From positions 1 to 64,000 of the forward strand of contig DASPQV010000042.1 of NCBI GenBank assembly GCA_035624785.1: a DNA stretch of 64,000 nucleotides. Direction: 5' to 3'. Shown in pieces: positions 41,685 to 50,139 of the stretch; the first letter of the stretch is position 1; every line of letters begins with the position of its first letter. The notes under the pieces are model-generated. The model was not told the origin of the DNA and did not search any database. It saw only the letters and a program-made list of their open reading frames with translations. Made by a program: the position numbers and the translations under genes. Source of the DNA: JAJZNI01 sp035624785. GTDB lineage: Bacteria > Chloroflexota > Dormibacteria > Aeolococcales > Aeolococcaceae.

Positions 41685-42512
41685 ATGAGCCCCTTCACGG
41701 ATTACAGCATCCTCAACCCGGCGGCTTCAGCGGCCAGCCGCGCCGGCGTGACCGAGGCGACAGTGCTGGTGATCGATGACGATCCATCGATGCATGACAT
41801 CCTCACCGTCCTCGGCCAGCAGCACGGCTTCAGCATCCAGTTCGCCGAAGACGGCCTGGACGGCGTCCGGCTCGCGGAGTCCACCGACATCGACCTGATC
41901 CTGCTCGACCTCAGCCTGCCTGGGCTGACCGGCTTCGACGTCTGCCGGCGGCTCCGTTCGGCCGGAGTCGACGTGCCGATCATCATGGTGTCAGCGAGCT
42001 CCGACCCGGTCGATGTGGTGGTGGGGCTGGAGATCGGCGCCGACGACTACATCATCAAGCCCTTCGAGGTTCGGGAGCTCGCGGCCCGCATCAACGCGAA
42101 GCTGCGGCGCCAGCGCACCTCGCAATCGCAGGTGCGCCCTGGTCGGCTCAAGTTCCCGGGCCTGATCGTGGACGTCGGCCGCCACGAGGTGCTCCGTGAC
42201 GGCAGGCCGGTGACCCTCACCCCCACCGAGTTCGACCTGCTCGCCCTGCTGTCGGCGTCGCCGGGGCGGGTGATCTCCCGCTCCGAGATGATCCAGAAGG
42301 TGTGGGGCCAGGGCGCCGACCTCGATCTCCGCTCCGTGGACGCGCACGTTTACCGGCTTCGCCGCAAGATCGAGCCGGAGGGACCGCGGCCCACCTACAT
42401 CCACGCGGTCCCGGGGATCGGCTACCGGTTCGAAAGACGCGGCCTCAACGAGAGGCTGGCCAAGGCCCAGGAGATCAGTCCCGAGCCCAACGGGACGCAG
42501 CTGGTCGGCTAG
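41685..42512 (+). CDS. OmpR/PhoB-family response regulator
   Basis: A 275-residue DNA-binding regulator. The receiver has VIDDDPS (acidic pocket), D75 in LILLDLSLPG, and K125 in DDYIIKPFE. The winged-helix effector has TLTPTEFDLLALLSASPGRV, then SRSEMIQKVWG, RSVDAHVYRLRRKIE and YIHAVPGIGYRFE, complete. The first 24 residues are an unstructured leader. The ATG at 41685 is chosen over upstream in-frame starts, which would run into the repeat region. Probable partner of the upstream membrane kinase. Confidence 0.92.
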   Translation: MSPFTDYSILNPAASAASRAGVTEATVLVIDDDPSMHDILTVLGQQHGFSIQFAEDGLDGVRLAESTDIDLILLDLSLPGLTGFDVCRRLRSAGVDVPIIMVSASSDPVDVVVGLEIGADDYIIKPFEVRELAARINAKLRRQRTSQSQVRPGRLKFPGLIVDVGRHEVLRDGRPVTLTPTEFDLLALLSASPGRVISRSEMIQKVWGQGADLDLRSVDAHVYRLRRKIEPEGPRPTYIHAVPGIGYRFERRGLNERLAKAQEISPEPNGTQLVG

Positions 42513-42592
42513 GGCAGCGCGTCGGAGGCGGCCACACCGGGCTCGGGCGCACCGGAGCCGGGTGCCGGGAAGGGATCGGCGCCAGGATCAGG

Positions 42593-42994
42593 TCAGACCG
42601 GCGCAGGCTGCTGACGCCGGGCGGCCCGGCGGCGCCGTCCATCCGGCTGGCGGAGCACCCACTGGCCCCGCTCGTTCATCTCGGCCAGCCGCGCGTCCAC
42701 CAGCTGCCCGCTCAGCAGCGACAGGGTGCGGCCCTGGGGCAGCGAGAAGTCGAGGCAGGGCACGACGTCACCACCCCAGACCCGGCGCTCGGTCTGGCCG
42801 GAATAGACGGCCACGCTCCGGGTCACCCGACGCTGATGCGGCCCCCCAACCGAGTACGAGATCCGGTACATCGACCCGGGCCGGAGCCCGAAGTGCTCCA
42901 CCGGATTCGGCTGGATCTCCCGAGTGCTGTCACGCACCAGCCGCTGGCGGTGGGGCAGGTCGGAGCTACTGAATAGAGAGGCTTGAACGGACAT
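42593..42994 (-). CDS. Hypothetical protein
   Basis: A 133-residue protein of unknown family, starting at ATG 42992-42994. It has no signal peptide or membrane helix. Visible features are a beta-rich centre (SMYRISYSVGG, TRSVAVYSGQTERRVWGGD, VPCLDFSLPQGRTLSLLSGQ) and a basic C-terminus (DGRRRRAARRQQ). A GATAAT hexamer ends about 10 bases before the ATG on the minus strand, which suggests a very short or absent leader. It is divergent from parA. Confidence 0.6.
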   Translation of the reverse strand: MSVQASLFSSSDLPHRQRLVRDSTREIQPNPVEHFGLRPGSMYRISYSVGGPHQRRVTRSVAVYSGQTERRVWGGDVVPCLDFSLPQGRTLSLLSGQLVDARLAEMNERGQWVLRQPDGRRRRAARRQQPAPV

Positions 42995-43230
42995 CTTGGT
43001 GCGATTATCCAGGCTCCCCGAGTACACGCCCACGACGCCGGGTTACGCGTGGGTCACGGCCCCGTCGCCATTCACCGCTCGGGAGCGATGCCGAGAGGGG
43101 GGACGCCACGGCCACACCGCTGTCGCAGGCAAGATACGACGGGGCGACTCAGAGTCCCCTGGGGGCTGAGTTCGGCCAAGGTAAGTGTGATGACATCGAC
43201 GCTTTCCTGGGCGCGTTCCCAGAGGTGAGC

Positions 43231-43998
43231 ATGAGCATCGGTCTCGCCTGCGTCTCCGGGAAGGGCGGGGTCGGCAAGACCACGACCGCCATCAACCTGG
43301 CCGCAGCCCTGGCCGAGCTCGACCGGAAGGTGCTGACCGTGGATTGTGACCCTCAGTCCAACCTGACCAGCGGGCTCGGCCTCAATCCCTACGAGCTCGA
43401 GACGAGCCTGGGGGACGTGCTGACCGGCCGCGCCAGCGCCCAGCAGGCCATCGTTGCGACCGAGTGGAGCAACCTCCACCTCCTTCCAGCCACGCCAGAC
43501 CTCACCGCCATCGAGGCTGAGCTGCCATCCGGGCTGGGCAGAGAGACCCTGCTGCGCGAGGCGATGACCCGGGATGGCGTTCGCTCGGCATTCGACTTCA
43601 TCGTCTACGACACGCCGCCGAGCTTCGGCCTGCACACCGTCAACGCCCTCGCTGCCACCGACTACGTGCTGGTCCCGCTCCAGATGTCCGGCTTCGCGGT
43701 GCGGGGGCTGAAGGAGGTGCTGCGCACCGTGGTCCTGGCCCGAAGCCGGCTCAACCCGGAGCTGCGGGTCCTCGGCATCGTCCCGACCTTCGTCAACCTC
43801 CACACCAACTTCAGCCGCCAGCTCCTGAGCGGCCTCGCCGATCTCGCCGGGCTGCGGGTCTTCGAGACCGTGATCCCGCCCACGGTCAAGATCCAAGAGA
43901 CATCCCTGGCGGGCATCCCGGTCACCGCCTACGCCCCAGGCTCCAAGGCCGCCGCCGCCTACAGGCAGCTGGCCGAAGAGGTGCTGCGGAGTGTCTGA
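43231..43998 (+). CDS. ParA/Soj family ATPase
   Basis: A 255-residue deviant Walker ATPase. KGGVGKTTTA at residues 11-20 carries the signature lysine, DCDPQSNLTSGLG is the Walker A' region, and YDTPPSFGLHTVNALAATD is Walker B. ParA proteins dimerise on DNA or membranes with ATP and position cargo. GAGG lies 5 bases before the ATG at 43231; a GTG two codons earlier overlaps this ribosome-binding site and is less likely. It overlaps the ParB-like gene. There is no replication origin or dnaA nearby, so this may be a cargo-positioning ParA rather than the chromosome-segregation copy. Confidence 0.9.
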   Translation: MSIGLACVSGKGGVGKTTTAINLAAALAELDRKVLTVDCDPQSNLTSGLGLNPYELETSLGDVLTGRASAQQAIVATEWSNLHLLPATPDLTAIEAELPSGLGRETLLREAMTRDGVRSAFDFIVYDTPPSFGLHTVNALAATDYVLVPLQMSGFAVRGLKEVLRTVVLARSRLNPELRVLGIVPTFVNLHTNFSRQLLSGLADLAGLRVFETVIPPTVKIQETSLAGIPVTAYAPGSKAAAAYRQLAEEVLRSV

Positions 43999-44638
43999 CG
44001 CCGTCCACGACCCCGACCCGAACGACGCGGCAGCCCGCGCCTTGCTGCGGACGACCCCGCTGGCGCGGTGGCTCGCCCCAACCTCCGAATCCCGCCTGGA
44101 GCGCATTGCCTGCCGGGACATCGAGCCCAGACCATGGCCCGCGCCCGCGGGGCTCGACGACGAGCTGGTGGCCCTGGTCCTGAGCGTCCGCCAGCGCGGC
44201 GTCGTCGAACCCGTGCTCCTCCGCCCCCTCGAGGGGAGCCGCTTCCAGGTGGTGCTCGGCGCCCGCCGCATGGAGGCGGCGCGTCGCTGCGGTCTGACCG
44301 AGGTCCCGGCTATCGTCCGTGACCTGGACGAGGCTGAGGCCACCCTTCTGGCGGCATGGAGCGTGATGCCCAGGATGCGTGCTGGTGAGATCCTCGAGGT
44401 CGCGTCGCGGCTCACCGCCGCCGGGGTGAGCGACGCCGAGATCGCCGTGCTTCTCGGCGCGGACCCGCGGGCACACCCGGCATCTCCGGATCCCGGTTGC
44501 TCTCTGATCGGTGGCGGGGCACCGCTGCGCTTCGCCGGTGCGGCGACCCCGGTCCAGCTGCTCCTGTCGGCCCTGGGCGAGCGCGGAGGGACGACGCTCG
44601 CCTGCCTCGGCGGCGTCGAGCCCGAGCTGCTGGGCTGA
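43991..44638 (+). CDS. ParB-like protein, N-terminal nuclease/CTPase-type domain only
   Basis: A 215-residue protein starting GTG 43991, overlapping parA by 8 bases. Residues about 37-115 resemble the ParB N-terminal domain: IACRDIEPRP, LSVRQRGVVEPVLLRPLEG and the arginine box LGARRMEAARRCGLTEVPAI (GxRR, normally GERR). After it comes MRAGEILEVASRLTAAGVSD, a weak relic of the helix-turn-helix region. The rest is low complexity and there is no dimerisation helix. A real ParB is about 280-330 residues and binds parS through that missing part, so this one may act as a CTPase-like switch. Confidence 0.75.
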   Translation: MSDAVHDPDPNDAAARALLRTTPLARWLAPTSESRLERIACRDIEPRPWPAPAGLDDELVALVLSVRQRGVVEPVLLRPLEGSRFQVVLGARRMEAARRCGLTEVPAIVRDLDEAEATLLAAWSVMPRMRAGEILEVASRLTAAGVSDAEIAVLLGADPRAHPASPDPGCSLIGGGAPLRFAGAATPVQLLLSALGERGGTTLACLGGVEPELLG

Positions 44639-44666
44639 CGCAAGGCTATCGGGGGAGGCTAGACGC

Positions 44667-45260
44667 ATGACCGCCCGGCAGCCGGCCGGCGGAGGTCCGG
44701 AGGAGGACGAGCTGCTCAAGCAGTGGGCCTTCCTGGACCGGTTGGTGGAGCGCCAGGCCGCCCAGCTTCGCGCCGGGATCCAGGACGCCGAGGAGGCCGA
44801 CGAGGGCCTCACCGAGCTCCAGGGATTGCACCGCGAGCTCGAGGCTGCCCGCGGTGAGCTCAGCCAGGCCCAGGCGGCCCATCGTGCCGCGGTCGCCGAG
44901 GCTCGCCGGGCGCGGGCGCAGCTGAGCGCGCTGGCCGCCGCCCACCAGCAGGTCCTCGACGATCGGGATGCGCTGCGCCAGCGGCTGGACGGCCTCGACG
45001 GGGAGATGGCCCGATGGCGGACGCGAGGCGATGGGCTGGAGGCCGAGCTGCAGCGGCTGGAGCTGAGAAGCCGCGGCCAGCTCCAGGAGGTGATGGCCCG
45101 GCTCAGCGAGGCGGAGGCGCAGCGGCAGAGCTCGGAACGTGGCCGCCTCGAGGTCCTGGAGAGTCTCCGGGCCGCCCATCTCGAGGTGGAGCAGCTCAGG
45201 GCCCGGATCGCCGCCTCGCGCCGCGGCCTCTGGCACTTCCGGCGCCGCCCCGGCGGCTGA
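44667..45260 (+). CDS. Coiled-coil protein
   Basis: A 197-residue protein from ATG 44667, with GGGGGAGG 8 bases upstream. Apart from short basic ends it is a nearly continuous predicted coiled coil (LHRELEAARGELSQAQAAHR, VLDDRDALRQRLDGLDGEMA, RSRGQLQEVMARLSEAEAQR), ending in a basic RRGLWHFRRRPGG. It shares a transcript direction with parA and parB-like and follows the latter by 28 bases. Such proteins often serve as polar scaffolds; that role here is inference. Confidence 0.75.
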   Translation: MTARQPAGGGPEEDELLKQWAFLDRLVERQAAQLRAGIQDAEEADEGLTELQGLHRELEAARGELSQAQAAHRAAVAEARRARAQLSALAAAHQQVLDDRDALRQRLDGLDGEMARWRTRGDGLEAELQRLELRSRGQLQEVMARLSEAEAQRQSSERGRLEVLESLRAAHLEVEQLRARIAASRRGLWHFRRRPGG

Positions 45261-45280
45261 GGCGCAGGGGCGCGCCGAGG

Positions 45281-46057
45281 TCAGGCGGGAACCGGCGCCG
45301 CCGGCCGGCGGCCCTGGGCGAGGGCGATGAACGAGCGCAGCGCCTCGGCGGGGACCGGACGGACGGCCAGCTCCTGGAGCAGCGACTGAGCCTCCTCGAG
45401 CAGCACCGGGTCGGGCATGTCACCCTTGCCCGAGGTGGCCATCACCCAGCCGGAGGAGAACCAGAGCACGGTCTCGAAGGCCAGACCGTTGGCGGTGAGC
45501 CCGTAGAGCAGCGACTCGGTGAGACGCGAGAGCGGGCGCTTCGCGTTACAGACAACTATGCCACGAATTCGATCGAGGACACCCAGCTCCTGAGCCAGAC
45601 CGACACTGAGCGCAGCGGCGCGCAGGGAGAGCAGATCGAGAGCTGTGGGAACCACGATCCGATGGGCGACCTTCATGGGCCCGAGCAGAGAGGGTTCGTG
45701 GGGATGGGTGTCGAGCAGCACCACGTCGCAATCCTCGAGCACCGGCTCCAGGACGCTGCGGAGCTGCTGCTCGTGAAGCGGTTCGTGGTTGAGGCTTCGA
45801 TGTCCAGGGACGGTCCGGATGCCGAGGGGATGGTCGACCAGCGCCTGAGCCAGGGTGACGCGACCGCGCAGCACGTCGGCGATGGTGATGGCCCGCTTGG
45901 CCTTCTCCAGGGCATTGCTGAGCCCGCCGGTGGGGTCGAGGTCGATGGTCACCACCCGGAGCCCGCTGCTGGCCGCGGCGGCCGCCAGGGCGTAGGTGGT
46001 GGTCGTCTTGCCAACGCCACCCTTCAGTGACGCGATCGTGATTATTTCCGCAGGCAC
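45281..46057 (-). CDS. ParA/MinD-type ATPase (second copy)
   Basis: A 258-residue deviant Walker ATPase: SLKGGVGKTTTTYALA (residues 10-25), IDLDPTGGLSNALEKAK, VLLDTHPHEPSLLGP. It differs strongly from the ParA at 43231, and its C-terminus (LQELAVRPVPAEALRSFIAL) has no amphipathic MinD membrane helix that I can see. It starts at GTG 46055-46057, six bases after a TATTCT hexamer, so the mRNA is probably leaderless. Divergent from the DUF4388-like gene, 19 bases away. Confidence 0.86.
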   Translation of the reverse strand: MPAEIITIASLKGGVGKTTTTYALAAAAASSGLRVVTIDLDPTGGLSNALEKAKRAITIADVLRGRVTLAQALVDHPLGIRTVPGHRSLNHEPLHEQQLRSVLEPVLEDCDVVLLDTHPHEPSLLGPMKVAHRIVVPTALDLLSLRAAALSVGLAQELGVLDRIRGIVVCNAKRPLSRLTESLLYGLTANGLAFETVLWFSSGWVMATSGKGDMPDPVLLEEAQSLLQELAVRPVPAEALRSFIALAQGRRPAAPVPA

Positions 46058-46079
46058 GTCCGTAGAATATCCCGGGATG
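46055..46079. promoter_or_regulatory. Divergent leaderless promoter with overlapping -10 elements
   Basis: On the plus strand TAGAAT (46063-46068) ends 8 bases before ATG 46077. On the minus strand TATTCT (46069-46064) ends 6 bases before GTG 46057. The two -10 hexamers overlap in TAGAATA, which reads TATTCTA backwards. Transcripts would begin at or next to each start codon. Neither gene has a Shine-Dalgarno. A palindrome ATCCCGGGAT (46069-46078) covers the plus-strand start. Confidence 0.6.
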
Positions 46080-47675
46080 GCAACAACCGCGCCATTTGTC
46101 AAGCTCCTGCGACAACTCTCCGGGGCCCGGGACGATTACCGGACTGGCGCCCTGGACATCTCGTGGGAGGGCGGCAAGGCCACCATCTTCCTGGTGTTCG
46201 GCCAGCCCAATCACGCGGTGCTCGACCTCTCGGATGGCCATCACCTGGAAGGCCAGGCCGCACTAGGCGCACTGGTCAATCAGCTACCCGCACGCTTCCA
46301 GGTCTCGCCATGGCGCAAGGAGGTCGGGCGCTCCGAGACCCTGAAGTGCAGCCTCGAAGAGCTGATGGAGCCGTTTGCCCAGCTGGCCGGCACGGTCTCT
46401 GCGGAGGCCGGGGTGAGACGCGGCCAGGAGGGCGGTGAGCCCGCTTCGGCCGGCGCCCGGATCGAGTTCGGCCTTGGTGACTTCCCGCTGCTGCCGCTCG
46501 GGACCACGCTCTGGGCGGACGCGTCGGCCAGCGTGGTCCATCTCGACGTGCTCATCCCCAATCTTCCCGATGCCCTGGTCGTGCTCACCGGCTCCCAGCT
46601 GAGAGCCGCCGGGGTGATCGTCCACCACCGGATCATCGACGCGGTCTGGATCGACGATGAGGACAAGCTCATCGGTGACGCGGCCGCGATGGCTCTGCTG
46701 GGGGCAACCCAGGGCACCGTCTCCGGCTACCAGCTCGGCGACCCCGACGTCGCCGAGGCGCTGACCATGCTCTGGCGCCTTCCCATCGCCTACCGAGCCC
46801 TCCCAGCCGCCTGGGTGGACGGCAGGGCGCTCCTTGCCGACCTGGAGCGGCGGCGCCGGGATTGCGCCATGGTGGTGGCCGGCAGCGAGCTGGGCGTGGC
46901 CCTGATCTCCGCCGGCCGGCTGATGGCCGTCTACACGGAGAGGGACCGCCAGCCGGTCGCTTCGACGGAACGCCTCCTCGCCCTGCTGCGGGCGCCGGGA
47001 GCCCGGCTCACCCTGCGCCAGGGCGTGGAGGAGGGACCGGACGAGCAGCTCCCCGAGGAGAGCTTCCACGCCTACGTCCAGGGGGCCGAGGAGGTCCCGA
47101 CCGAGGCCGGTCAACCCGGCTCTCCCGGGGCGCCGCACGAGCCGTCCGAACCCGCATCCAGCGGCTCCCGAGCTGAGACAGCGGCGGTGGAGCCGGGGGA
47201 AGCGGAGGCGGTCGAGGCAGCGCCCGAAGCCGGCAGGCCCGGGCCGGAGGCGGAATCGACGCTTCTCAAGTCGGTGCCGTCGCTGGCCGGCGCGGCGCCG
47301 GACACCTCCCCATGGCTCGCCGCCCTCCGGGAGCAAGTGCTCGGCGCCTCCCCGGGTGAGGCCCCTCCCCCACCACCGGCGCCGCCACCGGTCGCAGCCG
47401 GCGCCGAGGCATGGCTGGAGCCGCCCGCGACGGAGGCTGTCGACTTCACCGGCGTCAAGCGGGACCTGGTCCAGATCGGAACCCTCTGGCTGGGCAGTGA
47501 GGACGCCACCGAGGCCATCGAGATGATCGAGCGGGCCCGACCCACCGTCGAGGACATCATGAGCACCATCGACGCGATCCGGAACCTGACCCCACCGGGG
47601 CACGAGCCGTCGGTGGTCCAGGCGATGGCCCGAGAGATGCGCTTCCACGCTGCGGAGCACCTGAGCGGGCTCTGA
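46077..47675 (+). CDS. DUF4388/PATAN-like domain protein
   Basis: A 532-residue protein. Residues about 5-75 (FVKLLRQLSGARDD, GALDISWEGGKATIFLVFGQ, HHLEGQAALGALVNQLPARF) resemble the DUF4388/PATAN fold found in regulators of pili, gliding and development in cyanobacteria and myxobacteria. A second similar segment lies around residues 230-310 (CAMVVAGSELGVALISAGRL). Then follow about 120 low-complexity Glu/Pro/Ala residues and a helical C-terminus (EAIEMIERARPTVEDIMSTI). The family call is from pattern, moderately sure. Its divergent ParA neighbour suggests a joint role. Confidence 0.7.
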   Translation: MATTAPFVKLLRQLSGARDDYRTGALDISWEGGKATIFLVFGQPNHAVLDLSDGHHLEGQAALGALVNQLPARFQVSPWRKEVGRSETLKCSLEELMEPFAQLAGTVSAEAGVRRGQEGGEPASAGARIEFGLGDFPLLPLGTTLWADASASVVHLDVLIPNLPDALVVLTGSQLRAAGVIVHHRIIDAVWIDDEDKLIGDAAAMALLGATQGTVSGYQLGDPDVAEALTMLWRLPIAYRALPAAWVDGRALLADLERRRRDCAMVVAGSELGVALISAGRLMAVYTERDRQPVASTERLLALLRAPGARLTLRQGVEEGPDEQLPEESFHAYVQGAEEVPTEAGQPGSPGAPHEPSEPASSGSRAETAAVEPGEAEAVEAAPEAGRPGPEAESTLLKSVPSLAGAAPDTSPWLAALREQVLGASPGEAPPPPPAPPPVAAGAEAWLEPPATEAVDFTGVKRDLVQIGTLWLGSEDATEAIEMIERARPTVEDIMSTIDAIRNLTPPGHEPSVVQAMAREMRFHAAEHLSGL

Positions 47676-47677
47676 CC

Positions 47678-47974
47678 GTGAGCCAGGTGATCGATGCCCT
47701 CACCGGGCACGCCGCCATCGTCCTGGCCGTGGTCGCCATCGCCGAGGGCGTGCTGGCGGCGTGGCTGCTGCGGCGCAACGAGGAGCTGAGGATCCGGCTC
47801 CGCCGCGCCGGCGAGGCTGCTGACGAGGCGGCCCGGGCGGCCGCTCTCGCTGCTCCCGGAGGCATCGATCCCGAGATCGTCATCAACCTGCTCCGGGCCG
47901 GCCAGGCGGTCACCCTGGAGACGGTCCGCGAGCTGATGACCCAGCACGACGGGCTCGAAGCCGTCCCCCGCTGA
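47678..47974 (+). CDS. Small single-span membrane protein
   Basis: A 98-residue protein from GTG 47678, two bases after the DUF4388-like stop. One N-terminal membrane helix (AAIVLAVVAIAEGVLAAWLL) is followed by a basic helix (RRNEELRIRLRRAGEAADEA) and a short soluble end. Probably translated with the upstream gene. No family recognised; it could be a membrane anchor or assembly partner for the DUF4388-like protein. Confidence 0.6.
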   Translation: MSQVIDALTGHAAIVLAVVAIAEGVLAAWLLRRNEELRIRLRRAGEAADEAARAAALAAPGGIDPEIVINLLRAGQAVTLETVRELMTQHDGLEAVPR

Positions 47975-48014
47975 GCGCCCGGGTACTCCCGCTGCCCACC
48001 CTGACCCCGGTCTT

Positions 48015-48557
48015 CTAGCCCTCGATCTCCTGATAGGCAGCGTCAGCCAGCCGCCACGCCAGCTCGGCCGCCTCCTCCCGCAGCTTGAGGAGGGCATCCT
48101 CGGTGACCCGCAGGATCTGCACGCTCTGACGGATCGACCAGCCGGTGCGCTGGGCGCCTTGGGTGGGCATGGCCGTCCCCCGCCAGCCGAACGCTGCCGA
48201 GGCCCGGCCCGCCGACCGCTCCCCATCCCAGAGCACGGAGCTGGGCATGGCGGCCACCTGGAACTCGACGACCCCGGCGGCGGCGGTGTCGCCCAAACCC
48301 GCCGGCGGCCCTCCTCGGCGCGCCTCCATGGCGCCGGTCCCGGGCCACGATGCCGGCCGCCCGGGGGTAGGTGCCGAGACCAGCGATCGCGCCGACACCA
48401 GCGGGGCGGCTCGGGAGGCCGCCGGGCGCCCGCTGGCCAGCGCGGTGAGGGCGGCGGCCAGCTGCTCCCCGCTGTCGAAGGCGCTGCCGTCTCCGAACCA
48501 GTCTTCGCCGAGCAGGTCGTCGTCGACCGAGACCGCCGGCTCGATGGGCACGGTCAT
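48015..48557 (-). CDS. Hypothetical protein
   Basis: A 180-residue protein from ATG 48555-48557, which has a strong GGAGGGGGAGG upstream. An acidic start (VSVDDDLLGEDWFGDGSAFD) leads to a Ala/Pro/Ser-rich middle and a helical C-terminus (QSVQILRVTEDALLKLREEA, ELAWRLADAAYQEIEG). No known domain. It is convergent with the small membrane protein and divergent from the first CpaF-type ATPase, so it may belong to the same module. Confidence 0.6.
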   Translation of the reverse strand: MTVPIEPAVSVDDDLLGEDWFGDGSAFDSGEQLAAALTALASGRPAASRAAPLVSARSLVSAPTPGRPASWPGTGAMEARRGGPPAGLGDTAAAGVVEFQVAAMPSSVLWDGERSAGRASAAFGWRGTAMPTQGAQRTGWSIRQSVQILRVTEDALLKLREEAAELAWRLADAAYQEIEG

Positions 48558-48783
48558 GGCCTCCCCCTCCATCCAGAGGCAGCGCGGGGAGGGCTCATGC
48601 CGGCTCCGATCGGTCCTCACTTCCGGCGAACGGTCGCCGCCCCATGGTAAGGGCAGTCCGCCCAGCCTCCGGGAAAAGATCGTGTCGCGAAAGTGTTGCC
48701 TCCGCGAAGACGGCCACGGCGGGGACCAGAATCGCCATGGCGACGCGGCCCGCGGGCGGCCGCGCACCCACCAGGAGTTCACC

Positions 48784-50058
48784 GTGAGCGTCGCCGCTTC
48801 CCGACTCGACAACCGCTACATGGAGGCCTTGGGCCCCCTCCGGCCGCTCGTCGAGGACGACAGCCTGACCGAGATCATGGTCAACGGTCCGGAGATGGTC
48901 TACGTCGAGCGGAAGGGCAAGATCCTGCTCACCGACATCCGGTTCGACGACGAAGCCCATCTGCTCCGCGTGATCGACACCATCGTCTCCTCGGTGGGAC
49001 GTCGCGTGGACGCCCGCACCCCGCTCTGCGACGCACGGCTGCTCGACGGATCCCGAGTCAACGTGGCCATCCCGCCGGTCGCCCTGGACGGGCCGCTGCT
49101 CACCATCCGCAAGTTCTCCAAGGATCCCTACCAGGTCTCCGACCTGATCGGCTTCGGCACCCTGACCCAGGAGGGAGCCTCCTTCATCCAGGCGTGCGTC
49201 CTGGCCCGGGCCAACATCGTGATCTCGGGCGGGACCGGCGCCGGCAAGACCACCCTGCTCAACGTCTGCTCGGGATTCATCCCCATCGACGAGCGGATCA
49301 TCACCATCGAGGACGCCGCCGAGCTGCAGCTGCACCAGGAGCACGTCTGCCGTCTGGAGTCGCGGCCCTCCGATGTCAACGGTGAGGGCCAGATACGGAT
49401 CCGCGACCTGGTCATCAACTCGCTGCGGATGCGGCCCGACCGGATCGTCGTCGGCGAGTGCCGCGGCGGCGAGGCCCTGGACATGCTCCAGGCGATGAAC
49501 ACCGGCCACGACGGCTCGATGACGACCATCCACGCCAACAGCCCCCGCGACGCCCTGGCCCGCCTCGAGACCCTGGTGCTGATGGCCGGCATGGATCTCC
49601 CCCTCAAGGCGATCCGGCAGCAGGTGGCTGCCGCGATCAACCTGGTGATCCAATTGGCTCGCCTCAAGGACGGGTCCCGCAAGATCGTCTCCGTCACCGA
49701 GGTGGTGGGGATGGAGGGCGAGACGATCACCATGCAGGAGATCTTCCGGTTCGAGCCCAGGGGCGCCGACCCGGCCACGGGCAAGATCGTCGGGGAGTTC
49801 GCCCTGACCGGGATCAGGCCCCAGATCATCGACCGCCTCTTCGACATGGGGATCCCGCTGCCGCCGCGCCTGATGCAGCTGTTCCCCGACCGGCGGCAGC
49901 TGCAGCACGCGGCCATGGTCAGCGCCGCCCGCTCCCAGCCCCAGCCGGGCAACGGGATGCCGGGCATGGGAGCCGGGCCGGGCTACGGTCCGCCCCCCGG
50001 CCTGGGGATGATGCCCGGGATGCCGCCGGCGCCGCCCGGTCCCGGACGTCGCGGCTGA
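48784..50058 (+). CDS. CpaF/TadA-type secretion ATPase (short form)
   Basis: A 424-residue hexameric motor ATPase of the Tad pilus/type II/IV secretion class. It has EIMVNGPEMVYVERKGKIL, Walker A GGTGAGKTTLLN (about residues 149-160), the Asp box IEDAAELQLHQEHV, Walker B region DRIVVGECRGGEALDMLQAM and the His box GSMTTIHANSPRDAL. It lacks the N-terminal 170 residues of full CpaF and ends with a Gly/Pro/Met-rich tail. The GTG at 48784 has AGGAG 6 bases upstream; longer in-frame starts are less likely. No tadB/C, flp or cpaB/C genes lie nearby. Confidence 0.92.
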   Translation: MSVAASRLDNRYMEALGPLRPLVEDDSLTEIMVNGPEMVYVERKGKILLTDIRFDDEAHLLRVIDTIVSSVGRRVDARTPLCDARLLDGSRVNVAIPPVALDGPLLTIRKFSKDPYQVSDLIGFGTLTQEGASFIQACVLARANIVISGGTGAGKTTLLNVCSGFIPIDERIITIEDAAELQLHQEHVCRLESRPSDVNGEGQIRIRDLVINSLRMRPDRIVVGECRGGEALDMLQAMNTGHDGSMTTIHANSPRDALARLETLVLMAGMDLPLKAIRQQVAAAINLVIQLARLKDGSRKIVSVTEVVGMEGETITMQEIFRFEPRGADPATGKIVGEFALTGIRPQIIDRLFDMGIPLPPRLMQLFPDRRQLQHAAMVSAARSQPQPGNGMPGMGAGPGYGPPPGLGMMPGMPPAPPGPGRRG

Positions 50059-50139
50059 CCTCCAGGCTCGGCCGGTCGGCGGCGGCGTTCGCCGGCGGCT
50101 CGCCGCCGCCGGAGCGGGCGCGGCCGCTCCGAGCCGGCC

